Origin: Spirochaetota bacterium
GTDB lineage: Bacteria > Spirochaetota > UBA4802 > UBA5550
NCBI GenBank assembly: GCA_025457915.1
Contig: JALOTL010000007.1
Coordinates: forward strand, 62,001 to 126,000
DNA: 64,000 nucleotides
Direction: 5' to 3'
The notes below the pieces were generated by a model. It searched no databases and was not told the origin of the DNA. It was given only the letters and a program-made list of their open reading frames with translations. Position numbers and translations under genes: made by a program. Shown piece by piece: positions 1-7,756 of this stretch (positions within the stretch are counted from its first letter, which is position 1; each line of letters begins with the position of its first letter).

Positions 1-468
1 CAGACCAGCTACGTGAGAATGATCTCGAGGAACGGCATGCAGAATACCGTGATGCTGGAAAACGTGGAAAACACCGCCACCGAGACCCTCAAGGATGATT
101 ATTCGAGGCTCAGGGCCAAAGTCGCAGCCTCCGTGGCAATAAAGGCGGCCGCAGCTGTCGGTGCCGGTTATGCCGCGAAGAAGCTCGCTGAAAGCTCGAA
201 GAAGACCCAGGGGTTCGCGTCCCTTATCGGCGCGGGCGTAGGACTTATAACCGGCGCGGTGCTTTTCTCCCAGGTGAGACCGGATCTCAGGTGCTGGCAC
301 ACGCTTCCCGCGAACCTTCAGATGTCGCGGGTTTTCCTCCCTCCCGGCAAACATGACATAAGGCTCGATTTTGTGGGCGGCGGCAACAACACGGTCAACA
401 CCAAATCCGTTACGGTAGAAATAAAAAAAGGAGAAAAAATCTTTATCAACGAAAGGACTCTGAATTGA
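1..468 (+). CDS. 3' part of a COG3014-like envelope protein (5' truncated)
   Basis: The reading frame is open to the first base of the window, so this is the C-terminal end of a longer protein; the GTG at 13 is only an internal codon. What is visible is an Ala/Gly-rich hydrophobic stretch (AAAVGAGYAAKK, then GAGVGLITGAVLFSQ) followed by DLRCWHTLPANLQMSR and a beta-rich tail with LPPGKHDIRLDF and a KKGEKIFI end. That arrangement, an Ala-rich segment followed by an R-W-TLPA-x-Q motif and a PPGxH strand, resembles the COG3014 family of uncharacterised secreted proteins. Function is unknown. The gene ends 51 bases before the next gene, which is on the same strand. Confidence 0.6.
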   Translation, partial: QTSYVRMISRNGMQNTVMLENVENTATETLKDDYSRLRAKVAASVAIKAAAAVGAGYAAKKLAESSKKTQGFASLIGAGVGLITGAVLFSQVRPDLRCWHTLPANLQMSRVFLPPGKHDIRLDFVGGGNNTVNTKSVTVEIKKGEKIFINERTLN

Positions 469-519
469 CAGGGATGCCTTTTATTTCCAGATCCCGGTTG
501 TTAAAGAATACTGACGAAA

Positions 520-2409
520 ATGAATGCGGAGACGGAATACACCAATAAAGATGAACAGCCGCACCTATGCAGCGATTATGACATGCTGGAATCCCTCAGG
601 CACCCGGCCTGCGTCCTCGGAATGGACGGGATGTTCATTTACGGAAACGAAGCATTCCACAGGTTCTTCGGCGCCTATAAAAGCGGGATAAGGCTCAATC
701 TCGACCATCCATTTTATCCGGAATATCGAAAGAGGATAGCGCAGGCATACCTGAGCGCCATAGGTGGGACCGAGAAGCAGTGCTTCGCGATCATAAATTC
801 CCCGGAAGGCAAAGAGCTCCCGGTCGAGATCTATCTTTTCCCGATGATGAAGGACGGGGCGGTGTCATCAATTCTGGCAATGCTCAAGATGGTAGACGAC
901 AGGCTCCTTTCCTTCGACCGATCCACCCTTTCAATAATATCAGAGGAAAATTTCAGTTACGAGAATCTTTACTACGAGTTTTCACCGATGCCCGTGATCC
1001 GTATAAATGAATTCTGCGAAATTATCAAGTGCAGCCATTCGCTCGAGACCTACACCGGCTTCAACTCGGAAGAAATACTCGAAGAAAAAATCATCACCTG
1101 CAAATCCATTTTTCCATATGACTCGGAGAGGATCAAGAGGGCCGTGGCCGACATCATCTCCGGCCTTGCGCCTTTCCAGAGGATCGGCGAGGTGAAGATT
1201 TCCACCAGGACGGACGAGGAAAAAATCGGCAACCTGAACATCTTTCCCGCTGTCATGAACAGCGAGATAACCCTCATCGACGTAATTATCGAGGACATTA
1301 CGAGGGTAAAAGAGCTCAGGGACAGGCTGAATTCCCTTAACAGGACGCAGCTCATCAGCGACATCACCAAGGGATTCATCCATTCACTCAACAATTCAAT
1401 CAACGTGATACTGAGCAAAACTCAGATGCTCCTGCAGATCACGGAAAAGGAAACCGTTATCGAAGGCATACAGGTCCTCGAGCGCTCGGCAAAGGACATA
1501 GCCGACCAGGTGAAAAGGATCAGAAACTTTACCGGCTCCAGGAACGGTCTTGACGAGGAGCAAGCCGAATCCCTGGTCAACACAATAGAAGACTCGATCG
1601 AATTCGCGAAAATGCACTTCAAGGTCGAGGACAAGGAAAACAGGAGAAACATCGTAATAGACCGTAAATACTTCACCCGGGCCCTGGTTAAGACGGACAC
1701 CAGGCTCCTCAGGGAGATAATCATATCAATCATCATAAAGGTCTCAACCTTCATCCAGAAAAACGGCAAGATTAACGTGATTCTCAGGGAGGCCAACGAC
1801 GTATGCCTTTCCGTGAAAATCGACAAGGACGGCGTCACGGACACCTCTTCAGTTCTGCCGTCCATGGTGAACGTTTTTACCGGTATAGACATAAGACAGG
1901 CGGCCGACATAATAAAGCTTAAAATAATCGAGGAGGAGTCGGCGGACTATTACGAAATCAAGGCCATCTTCCCTTCGAAAATATTCGTAAACGACCAGCA
2001 GGGAGAGGCGGCCCCAGAAAAAATCATGCTCCGCGACCTGGACATTATCGTCGTGGAGGACGAAATCGCCCTTCAGAGGATTCTTTACGAACTCTTCGAC
2101 AGGATGGGCAACAGGGTCTTCATCTGCGACAACGGGCAGGAGGCCCTGGACGAATTTAAAAGAAAAAAATACGATATCGTGATAACGGATTACGGCCTCC
2201 AGGGACTTACCGGGATCGAGCTGTCGGCCAGGATAAAGGAACTCAACGAGGGTACGATAACAGTGCTTCTTTCCGGCTGGATACTCAACGACCTCAGGGC
2301 ATACAAAAACGTGATAGACCTGTTCATACCGAAGCCCTTCCAGCTGGAGGACCTCATAAAGGACGTCTCGAAAATAATGAACGAGAAAAAGGCCTCACAG
2401 GCTAAATGA
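520..2409 (+). CDS. PAS-PAS hybrid sensor protein with degenerate kinase core and C-terminal receiver
   Basis: 629 residues, soluble, with no membrane segment. Domain order: PAS near 20-125, a second PAS near 150-265, a HisKA-like dimerisation helix with FIHSLNN (candidate phospho-His 288), a poorly conserved HATPase region near 330-490, and a receiver domain from about 507 to 622. The receiver is textbook: acidic VVEDE pocket, phospho-acceptor Asp557 in ITDYG, LLSG switch Ser and KPF Lys. The ATPase half is not: where the N box (conserved Asn plus Asn-Ala) should be there is only an Ile-rich helix, and no GxGxG lid is visible. It may therefore pass or store phosphate rather than hydrolyse ATP. 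No partner regulator lies alongside. It overlaps the convergent channel gene by 8 bases. Confidence 0.8.
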   Translation: MNAETEYTNKDEQPHLCSDYDMLESLRHPACVLGMDGMFIYGNEAFHRFFGAYKSGIRLNLDHPFYPEYRKRIAQAYLSAIGGTEKQCFAIINSPEGKELPVEIYLFPMMKDGAVSSILAMLKMVDDRLLSFDRSTLSIISEENFSYENLYYEFSPMPVIRINEFCEIIKCSHSLETYTGFNSEEILEEKIITCKSIFPYDSERIKRAVADIISGLAPFQRIGEVKISTRTDEEKIGNLNIFPAVMNSEITLIDVIIEDITRVKELRDRLNSLNRTQLISDITKGFIHSLNNSINVILSKTQMLLQITEKETVIEGIQVLERSAKDIADQVKRIRNFTGSRNGLDEEQAESLVNTIEDSIEFAKMHFKVEDKENRRNIVIDRKYFTRALVKTDTRLLREIIISIIIKVSTFIQKNGKINVILREANDVCLSVKIDKDGVTDTSSVLPSMVNVFTGIDIRQAADIIKLKIIEEESADYYEIKAIFPSKIFVNDQQGEAAPEKIMLRDLDIIVVEDEIALQRILYELFDRMGNRVFICDNGQEALDEFKRKKYDIVITDYGLQGLTGIELSARIKELNEGTITVLLSGWILNDLRAYKNVIDLFIPKPFQLEDLIKDVSKIMNEKKASQAK

Positions 2410-3478
2410 TCTCGGACAGCCGCTTCATGTCGTCTTTTTTCCCGAGAAGAACAAGCACGTCCCTGGCACTCAGTACCTCCGCGGGCTGGGGGTTGAATAT
2501 CATCTCTCCGCTTGACTTCTTGATGAGGACGATTATCACCCCGTAGTCTTTCCTTAAATTGCTCTCAACCAGGTTTTTCCCGACAAGGTTGGATCCGTCC
2601 TTGACCTTTATCTCCTCCATCTGCAGGCCTATATTGCCCTCCATTACCGCCACATCGATGAAGTCAACAACGGTAGGCCGTATTAGAATCTGCGCCATCC
2701 TCTTCCCGCCTATCAGATACGGCGATACGACCCTGGTGGCGCCGGCCATCCTGAGCTTGGATTCGTTCTTTTCGTCAGAGGCCCTGGCCAGGATGAACAT
2801 GTCGGACCTCAGGCCCCTCGCCGTGAGGGTGATGAACACGTTATCAGCGTCAGAACCCACGGCCGTAACAAGGCCGCATGCATCCATTATGCCTGCGCCG
2901 AGCAGCGCGTCGTCCGATGTTGCGTCGACCGGTAAAAAAAGCATCCTGTCCTTCTCCAGCTTCTCGATGAGCGGGGGACTGTTTTCCAAAACGAGAAAGT
3001 CCTTCCCGTGGGCCGCAAGCTCCTTGCAGATCAGGCTGCCGATCCTGCCGTAACCGCAGATGATGAAATGGTTCTTCAGCATAGATATCCTCTTCCCCTG
3101 CTTTATTCTTCCGAGGGCCCTGCCTATCTCCCCCTCGACGAATAGCTTTATGAAATTCCCTATCGTGTAGGACAGTATTGCGATCCCCGTTATTATTATT
3201 ATCATCGTGAGGATCCTGCCGTAGGTGCCCAGGGGTTTCACCTCCTGGAAGCCGACAGTGCTTATCGTTATAAGGGTCATATAGAGCGACTCGAAGTAAG
3301 TCATGTCCTCGATGAAATGGTATCCCAGCACACCGAAGGTAATTGTACTGGTGAGAAGAATGAATGATATCTTCAGATTTCTCAATTTAGCCGCCAAGTT
3401 ACAGACATGATCATATATTATACAGGAGACTCCGGATGTTTCAAGAAAGATTTTATAATCACGGTTAAAAACCTGCAT
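2402..3478 (-). CDS. Two-TM potassium channel with TrkA-N/TrkA-C regulatory domains
   Basis: 358 residues with the MthK/Kch layout: TM1 near 38-57, a pore loop with filter ISTVGFQEV, TM2 near 88-110, a cytoplasmic TrkA-N Rossmann domain starting at HFIICGYGRIG (about 138 onwards) and a TrkA-C domain from about 270 to the end. The filter has the TVG core but Phe-Gln-Glu where most channels have Tyr-Gly-Asp, so K+ selectivity is inferred from the family. The RCK dinucleotide or ion-binding domain implies ligand gating. The first 30 residues have no obvious role and the true start may be internal. It converges with the sensor gene to its left. Confidence 0.85.
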   Translation of the reverse strand: MQVFNRDYKIFLETSGVSCIIYDHVCNLAAKLRNLKISFILLTSTITFGVLGYHFIEDMTYFESLYMTLITISTVGFQEVKPLGTYGRILTMIIIITGIAILSYTIGNFIKLFVEGEIGRALGRIKQGKRISMLKNHFIICGYGRIGSLICKELAAHGKDFLVLENSPPLIEKLEKDRMLFLPVDATSDDALLGAGIMDACGLVTAVGSDADNVFITLTARGLRSDMFILARASDEKNESKLRMAGATRVVSPYLIGGKRMAQILIRPTVVDFIDVAVMEGNIGLQMEEIKVKDGSNLVGKNLVESNLRKDYGVIIVLIKKSSGEMIFNPQPAEVLSARDVLVLLGKKDDMKRLSEII

Positions 3479-3571
3479 TTGCCTTAAAAAATAATTGCAT
3501 CCGCCGGCATCCGGGATTTATGATTCATCGGCGGAGTACCGGTAAATTCCGTGAATAAAGGGGATGGCATC

Positions 3572-4021
3572 ATGAATGAAGAAAAACCGCGGATTTTAAA
3601 GGAAGACGAACTGCAAAAACTCCTGGATCTTTACGAGCATCTTCATCCGGGAGACGGCAACATCGCTACAGACCGGACAAGGTCTTCATGGGAATCGATC
3701 ATGAAAAACCGGGACATCATTACGGTTTTCGTGATCGAACTCGAAGGAATCATGGCGTCCTCCTGCGTACTGTCCGTAATACCCAACCTTACACGCGGCG
3801 GCAGACCGTACGGATTGCTGGAAAACATGATCACCCATCCAGCATACAGGAATAGGGGCCTGGGAAAAGCCGTTGTAACCGAGGCCATAAGACACGCGCG
3901 GAACAGAAACTGCTACAAGGTCATGCTGTTAAGCGATTCGAAAAGGACCGAAGCGCACGCCTTCTATGAAGCCGTCGGTTTTGATCGCGGCAAAAAAATC
4001 GGGTTCGTTTTCAGCCTTTAA
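3572..4021 (+). CDS. GNAT family N-acetyltransferase
   Basis: 149 residues from the ATG at 3572, preferred over an in-frame GTG at 3551 because AGGGGA lies 7-8 bases before it. A single GNAT fold fits: N-terminal helices, central strands with IMASSCVLSV, the acetyl-CoA pyrophosphate loop YRNRGLGKAVV (R/Q-x-x-G-x-G/A), then the C-terminal helix AHAFYEAVGFDRG typical of the family. The substrate cannot be told. It converges with the SFPDF-repeat gene; the two stop codons are 10 bases apart. Confidence 0.85.
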   Translation: MNEEKPRILKEDELQKLLDLYEHLHPGDGNIATDRTRSSWESIMKNRDIITVFVIELEGIMASSCVLSVIPNLTRGGRPYGLLENMITHPAYRNRGLGKAVVTEAIRHARNRNCYKVMLLSDSKRTEAHAFYEAVGFDRGKKIGFVFSL

Positions 4022-4031
4022 AACGGATGTA

Positions 4032-4361
4032 TCAAGGCACTCCCGGAAACGAATCGACGTACTTTATGCTGAAATCCTCGAAAGAGTCAACGAACTGCAC
4101 CTTGAAGTCGGGAAAGCTTGTAACCATCTGCCATTTACCGCACGAATCCGGGAAGGAAGCCACCTGCTTCACCTTCAGATCCGGGAAGGAACCCGTAATC
4201 TTGACCTTGAAATCGGGGAAGCTCGTAACCACCTGGACCTTTCCGGACAATTTTTTACCCTTCATGGTGCAGTCACTGCCGATCTTGCCTGCCGAGGCCG
4301 GGATCATCAGGAATAACGCGGCCGCGACAAGAACAGCGGCAGGAACCAGAAGTCTCTTCAT
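4032..4361 (-). CDS. Small secreted protein of tandem SFPDF-type repeats
   Basis: 109 residues: a signal peptide (MKRLLVPAAVLVAAALFLM, cleavage likely after ASA) and then about six units of 10-13 residues with the core V-x-SFPDF-K-V. The six cores read VTSFPDF, ITGSFPDL, VASFPDS, VTSFPDF, VDSFEDF and VDSFPG. Two cysteines (in SDCTM and DSCGK) could form a disulfide. The start is secured by AGGAGG at 4367-4372, five bases upstream. Alternating hydrophobic and polar residues in every unit suggest a short beta-solenoid or barrel-like sheet. I recall similar repeats in small secreted proteins of other Gram-negatives, but no function is known to me. No operon partner. Confidence 0.75.
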   Translation of the reverse strand: MKRLLVPAAVLVAAALFLMIPASAGKIGSDCTMKGKKLSGKVQVVTSFPDFKVKITGSFPDLKVKQVASFPDSCGKWQMVTSFPDFKVQFVDSFEDFSIKYVDSFPGVP

Positions 4362-4583
4362 GTCGTCCTCCTGTTTTCATATTGGCTGATCGCATATCAT
4401 ATTATGCGCAAACCGGTTTTATTTCAATAATATTTTAAAAAATCATCAAAAGGGTTTATGAATGAAAATACCGGCCCTTATTATCCTTTAAAAAATTGTC
4501 TTTTTATGAATCAATAATGATATGATTTTCCTTATCGCATAATTATATTTAAAGTAATGAACGGATTTAAAAAGGAGGATCAC

Positions 4584-5045
4584 ATGCCAGGGCAAAAGGT
4601 AAAAGACTATCTGGATGAAAACGGAATAGCTTACGTATCCATCAAGCACTCCCCGGCTTATACGGCGCAGGGAATAGCCCAGTCGGCGCATATATCAGGC
4701 AAACTAATAGCCAAGACGGTTATCCTTAAAATCGACGGAAAGCTGAGCATGGTGGTCCTGCCGGGAAACAGGAAGGTGATACTGGAGCTGTTGAAGGATA
4801 TAATCTCCGCGAAGAGCGTCGAGCTCGCAGACGAGGCCGAGTTCAAAAAAATATTTCCGGACTGCGAGACAGGGGCAATGCCTCCCTTCGGCAACCTATA
4901 CGGCATGGAGGTTGTCGTTTCCGAGGACCTTGCCGCAGACAGGGAAATAGCCTTCAACGCCGGTACGCATTCAGAGCTGATCCAGATGGAGTTCAAGGAT
5001 TACAAAAGGCTGGTAAATCCCAGGATACTCAACCTGACGATGTGA
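4584..5045 (+). CDS. YbaK/EbsC-family aminoacyl-tRNA deacylase-like protein
   Basis: 153 residues starting at 4584 because a strong AAGGAGG precedes this ATG; the in-frame ATG at 4557 has no ribosome site. The protein is a single YbaK/ProX fold: opening Y-L-D-E-N-G-I-A-Y, the conserved KTVILKIDGKLSMVVLP strand pair with the invariant Lys, and GAMPPFGNLYGMEVV, the G-x-x-P-P-F-G loop of trans-editing deacylases. Such enzymes hydrolyse mischarged tRNAs (for example Ala- or Cys-tRNAPro) in the cytoplasm. Substrate here is not assignable. It is transcribed alone, 150 bases before gatC. Confidence 0.85.
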   Translation: MPGQKVKDYLDENGIAYVSIKHSPAYTAQGIAQSAHISGKLIAKTVILKIDGKLSMVVLPGNRKVILELLKDIISAKSVELADEAEFKKIFPDCETGAMPPFGNLYGMEVVVSEDLAADREIAFNAGTHSELIQMEFKDYKRLVNPRILNLTM

Positions 5046-5197
5046 ATGCGCTTAAATGGAGCCGGTTCAACGGCGCATTCTAAAAGAGTGCGGAAAAAAT
5101 TGGAGCGGATCATATTAAAAAGTAATTGATAAAAATGTATCTTTAAAAAAAATAAAAACCGCCAGTTGTAATTTTTTGTTTTAAAGGACGGGGGAAC

Positions 5198-5494
5198 ATG
5201 AAGCTTGACGAGAAACTGATATCGCGGGTGGCAAACCTGGCGAGGCTTGAACTTACCGATGAAGAAAAACAGGAATTCACAAAACAGCTCTCCGACATCA
5301 TAGAGTACGTCGAAAAAATCAACGAGATGCCGACCGGGGACGTCATACCAGCGGATCACATCGTTGACCTCAAAAATGTTTTCAGGGAAGACAGGGCGTC
5401 CGCCTCTCTCGACAGGAGCGAAATTGAAAAAATCGCTCCGAAGTTCGAAATGGGGCATATCGTCGTACCGCGCATCATAGAGAGCATTGAATGA
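5198..5494 (+). CDS. gatC: Glutamyl-tRNA(Gln)/aspartyl-tRNA(Asn) amidotransferase subunit C
   Basis: 98 residues, the normal GatC length. It opens with VANLARLELTDEEKQEFTKQL and continues with IIEYVEKINEMPT, the two helices that wrap GatA, then a C-terminal segment LKNVFREDRASASLDR that matches the family's D-x-x-R-E-D motif. GatC is the small subunit of the GatCAB transamidase that converts Glu-tRNAGln to Gln-tRNAGln. gatA and gatB are not in the window. GatC starts a closely packed run: its stop codon overlaps the next start (5491-5494). Confidence 0.92.
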   Translation: MKLDEKLISRVANLARLELTDEEKQEFTKQLSDIIEYVEKINEMPTGDVIPADHIVDLKNVFREDRASASLDRSEIEKIAPKFEMGHIVVPRIIESIE

Positions 5495-6105
5495 CAGCGG
5501 TGCTTGACGACAGGGGAAAGACCGATTCTAAAAAACGTATATTTATCGCCATGCCTGCCGGACCGGAGGTTGGGAAAGCCCTTTCGGTGCTCTTAAATGA
5601 TCTCTCCGGATTTGAAAAATTCATCAGGATCGTACCGCCTGAGAATTTTCACATAACCCTCAAATTCCTCGGTGGGACGGAGATTGAAATTTTTGACAGA
5701 ATAATGAACACGTTCCGCGACATTGATATCGATTCTCCTCAGATTGGATGCACCGTCAGGGGACTGGGGGCATTTCCAAATCCAGGCAGGCCGTCGGTTC
5801 TATGGGTCGGGCTTTCCACCGACAGTAAAACAATCGCAGGATTCCAGGAAAAAATTGAAAAATTCGCGGCCGGTTTCGGATTCCCTGAAGAAAAAAGGGA
5901 ATTTACCCCGCACCTTACGGTCGCGAGAATCAGAAGGGGTGCAAGGACCTCCCGGGAATTCTCCGACTATATCAAAAACAACGCTGATACCTTTTATACC
6001 GAATCGAACTTCGACAGGGTTTCCCTGTTTGAATCCGTTCTGACCCCAAAGGGGGCACAGTACAGGGAACTTGCCAGCCTGCCTCTTTCAAGGGCCGCAT
6101 CATGA
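5491..6105 (+). CDS. thpR: RNA 2',3'-cyclic phosphodiesterase / 2'-5' RNA ligase family (ThpR)
   Basis: 204 residues with the two H-x-T-x motifs of 2H phosphoesterases: HITL at about residue 54 and HLTV at about 141, each following the expected PPENF and FTPHLT contexts. The fold begins with KRIFIAMPAGPEV. ThpR enzymes hydrolyse 2',3'-cyclic phosphate ends of RNA or join 2'-5' ends; the cellular substrate is not known. It is translationally coupled on both sides: ATGA with gatC at 5491 and with pyrK at 6102. The N-terminal 12 residues are extra compared with most members. Confidence 0.9.
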   Translation: MTAVLDDRGKTDSKKRIFIAMPAGPEVGKALSVLLNDLSGFEKFIRIVPPENFHITLKFLGGTEIEIFDRIMNTFRDIDIDSPQIGCTVRGLGAFPNPGRPSVLWVGLSTDSKTIAGFQEKIEKFAAGFGFPEEKREFTPHLTVARIRRGARTSREFSDYIKNNADTFYTESNFDRVSLFESVLTPKGAQYRELASLPLSRAAS

Positions 6106-6842
6106 AGCCGGTACTGGTTGAAAAGCCGATCGAGATCGCGAGGGACCATTATCTTCTCAGGATAACCGGACTGCCCGAGCCTTCCGCCGGCCAGTTCGTG
6201 AACATCAAAATCGGGAAAGGAACCGATCCATTGCTTCGAAGACCTTTTTCAGTTTTCAATTATTCTGAAGGCACCACGGAAATCGTCATTAAAATCGCAG
6301 GAAAGGGAACGTCGCTTCTGAAAGTTTCCGAACCCGGTGAAATCGACGCCATAGGTCCTCTCGGCATGGGATTCTCCGTTTTGAAAACCGGTTCCGCGCT
6401 TCTCGCCGGCGGCGGCGTGGGCAACGCCCCCCTCTATTATCTGGCGAAAAAATTAAAAGAATCAGGCACCGGCGTAAAATTCGTTTACGGGGCCAGGTCT
6501 TCAGAATACATATATCTCCTGGAAGAATTCAAAAAAGTTTCGGACGATCTCACTGTTACCACCGACGACGGCTCATCAGGCAAAAAGGGGCTGGCGGCCG
6601 AAGAAGCCCTTGCCGCCGGCGGCGCGGACATCATCTATACATGCGGCCCGGCAGGCATGATGAGAGCGATATCGGATGGATCATCCGCTCCGGTCGAGGC
6701 GTCCATGGAAAATTATTTCGGATGCGGAATAGGGATCTGTTCCGGCTGCACGATCAGGACTGTTGGCGGCCTTAAAAGGGCCTGCGTCGACGGACCGGTA
6801 ATGGAAGGAAAAAAAATTATATGGGAGGAACTATGCAGATAA
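6102..6842 (+). CDS. pyrK: Dihydroorotate dehydrogenase electron transfer subunit PyrK
   Basis: 246 residues. FAD domain: RRPFSVFNYSEG (the R-x-Y/F-S flavin motif) near 45. NAD domain: ALLAGGGVGNAPLYYLAK near 100 and YTCGPAGMMRAI near 186. The [2Fe-2S] cluster is ligated by CGIGICSGC near 207-215 and a fourth Cys in KRACVDGPV. This set and order define PyrK, which carries electrons from PyrD (class 1B) to NAD+. No pyrD lies next to it; instead the following gene is a cyclase-like protein whose start overlaps the pyrK end, so the usual pyrK-pyrD pair is split. Confidence 0.93.
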   Translation: MKPVLVEKPIEIARDHYLLRITGLPEPSAGQFVNIKIGKGTDPLLRRPFSVFNYSEGTTEIVIKIAGKGTSLLKVSEPGEIDAIGPLGMGFSVLKTGSALLAGGGVGNAPLYYLAKKLKESGTGVKFVYGARSSEYIYLLEEFKKVSDDLTVTTDDGSSGKKGLAAEEALAAGGADIIYTCGPAGMMRAISDGSSAPVEASMENYFGCGIGICSGCTIRTVGGLKRACVDGPVMEGKKIIWEELCR

Positions 6843-7756
6843 AAGGCGCCCTCTTCAACATAACGCTGAAAGCCGTTTCGGAATCGCTCACGGTCGAGAT
6901 GATGGTGATGCTTGCCAAAATGCTCGACGATAATTATGACGTATACAAGAGAAGCGGCTTCCCGGAAAACATCCCGATGCCCAGGCAGGACGCGGCCAAC
7001 CAGATACTCAGGGACATGAGGGAGTGGCAGCTGTTCCCCCACTACATCGCGCTGCTCATACAGATCACCTATGACGGCTACATGGGAAGAACGTATCCCG
7101 TAACATACCTCAAGGAAATGATCAAGGAGCTTTACGATCTTGGACTGATCTACGACAGGGACAATAAAATCTTCGTCGAGGATCCGTCCAAGCGCAGGAC
7201 AAGGAACTGGGGCACGCTCCGCGAAAAAGAGGACTATGTGTTTTCGTTTCTCAGAATGGACATTGTAGGCAATACCGAGCTTGTAAGGAAATATCCCGAC
7301 AACCTGATCAAGGCGACCTACACGGACCTTCTCGGCATCGTTTCCACAGCGATAGACAAGAGGAACGGCAGGATCTGGAGCTGGGAGGGCGACGGCGGTC
7401 TGATAGCCTTTTATTTTTCAAACAAGAGCCAGCTCTCAACCCTGAGCGGCATGGAAATAATCCACGAGCTGCTGATCTACAACAGGCTCCGGTGCAGGCT
7501 CGATGAACCGGTAAAAGCGAGGCTTGCCATTCACCAGGGGTCCTGCCAGTATACCGAAAACATGGAGGAAATCAAGAAAAACGACGTAATAAAGAAGGCG
7601 ATCGAGGTTGAATCAAAATACACGAAACCGAACACGCTTACCATAACCGGTTCCGTAATGATATCCCTCGACTCCATCCTCGCGGAAAGATTCAAACAGA
7701 TACAGGGCCAGGACGCCACGAGATATTACAACTACCAGCTGAATTGGGAGGACTGA
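6833..7756 (+). CDS. Cyclase-homology protein A: unknown N-terminal domain plus class III nucleotidyl-cyclase-like domain
   Basis: 307 residues from ATG 6833, which follows GGGAGGA; it begins inside the end of pyrK. Residues 1-130 are a helical domain I do not recognise. Residues 135-300 look like a divergent class III cyclase catalytic fold: FSFLRMDIVGNTEL supplies the first metal Asp (143) and WSWEGDGGLIAFYF the second (187). The C-terminal half lacks the V-N-x-A-x-R motif that supplies the transition-state Asn and Arg; VIKKAIEVE stands there. The gene is directly abutted (TGAATG) by a second protein of the same type with the opposite pattern of retained residues, which suggests a heterodimer. 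Product is unknown. Confidence 0.65.
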   Translation: MQIKGALFNITLKAVSESLTVEMMVMLAKMLDDNYDVYKRSGFPENIPMPRQDAANQILRDMREWQLFPHYIALLIQITYDGYMGRTYPVTYLKEMIKELYDLGLIYDRDNKIFVEDPSKRRTRNWGTLREKEDYVFSFLRMDIVGNTELVRKYPDNLIKATYTDLLGIVSTAIDKRNGRIWSWEGDGGLIAFYFSNKSQLSTLSGMEIIHELLIYNRLRCRLDEPVKARLAIHQGSCQYTENMEEIKKNDVIKKAIEVESKYTKPNTLTITGSVMISLDSILAERFKQIQGQDATRYYNYQLNWED

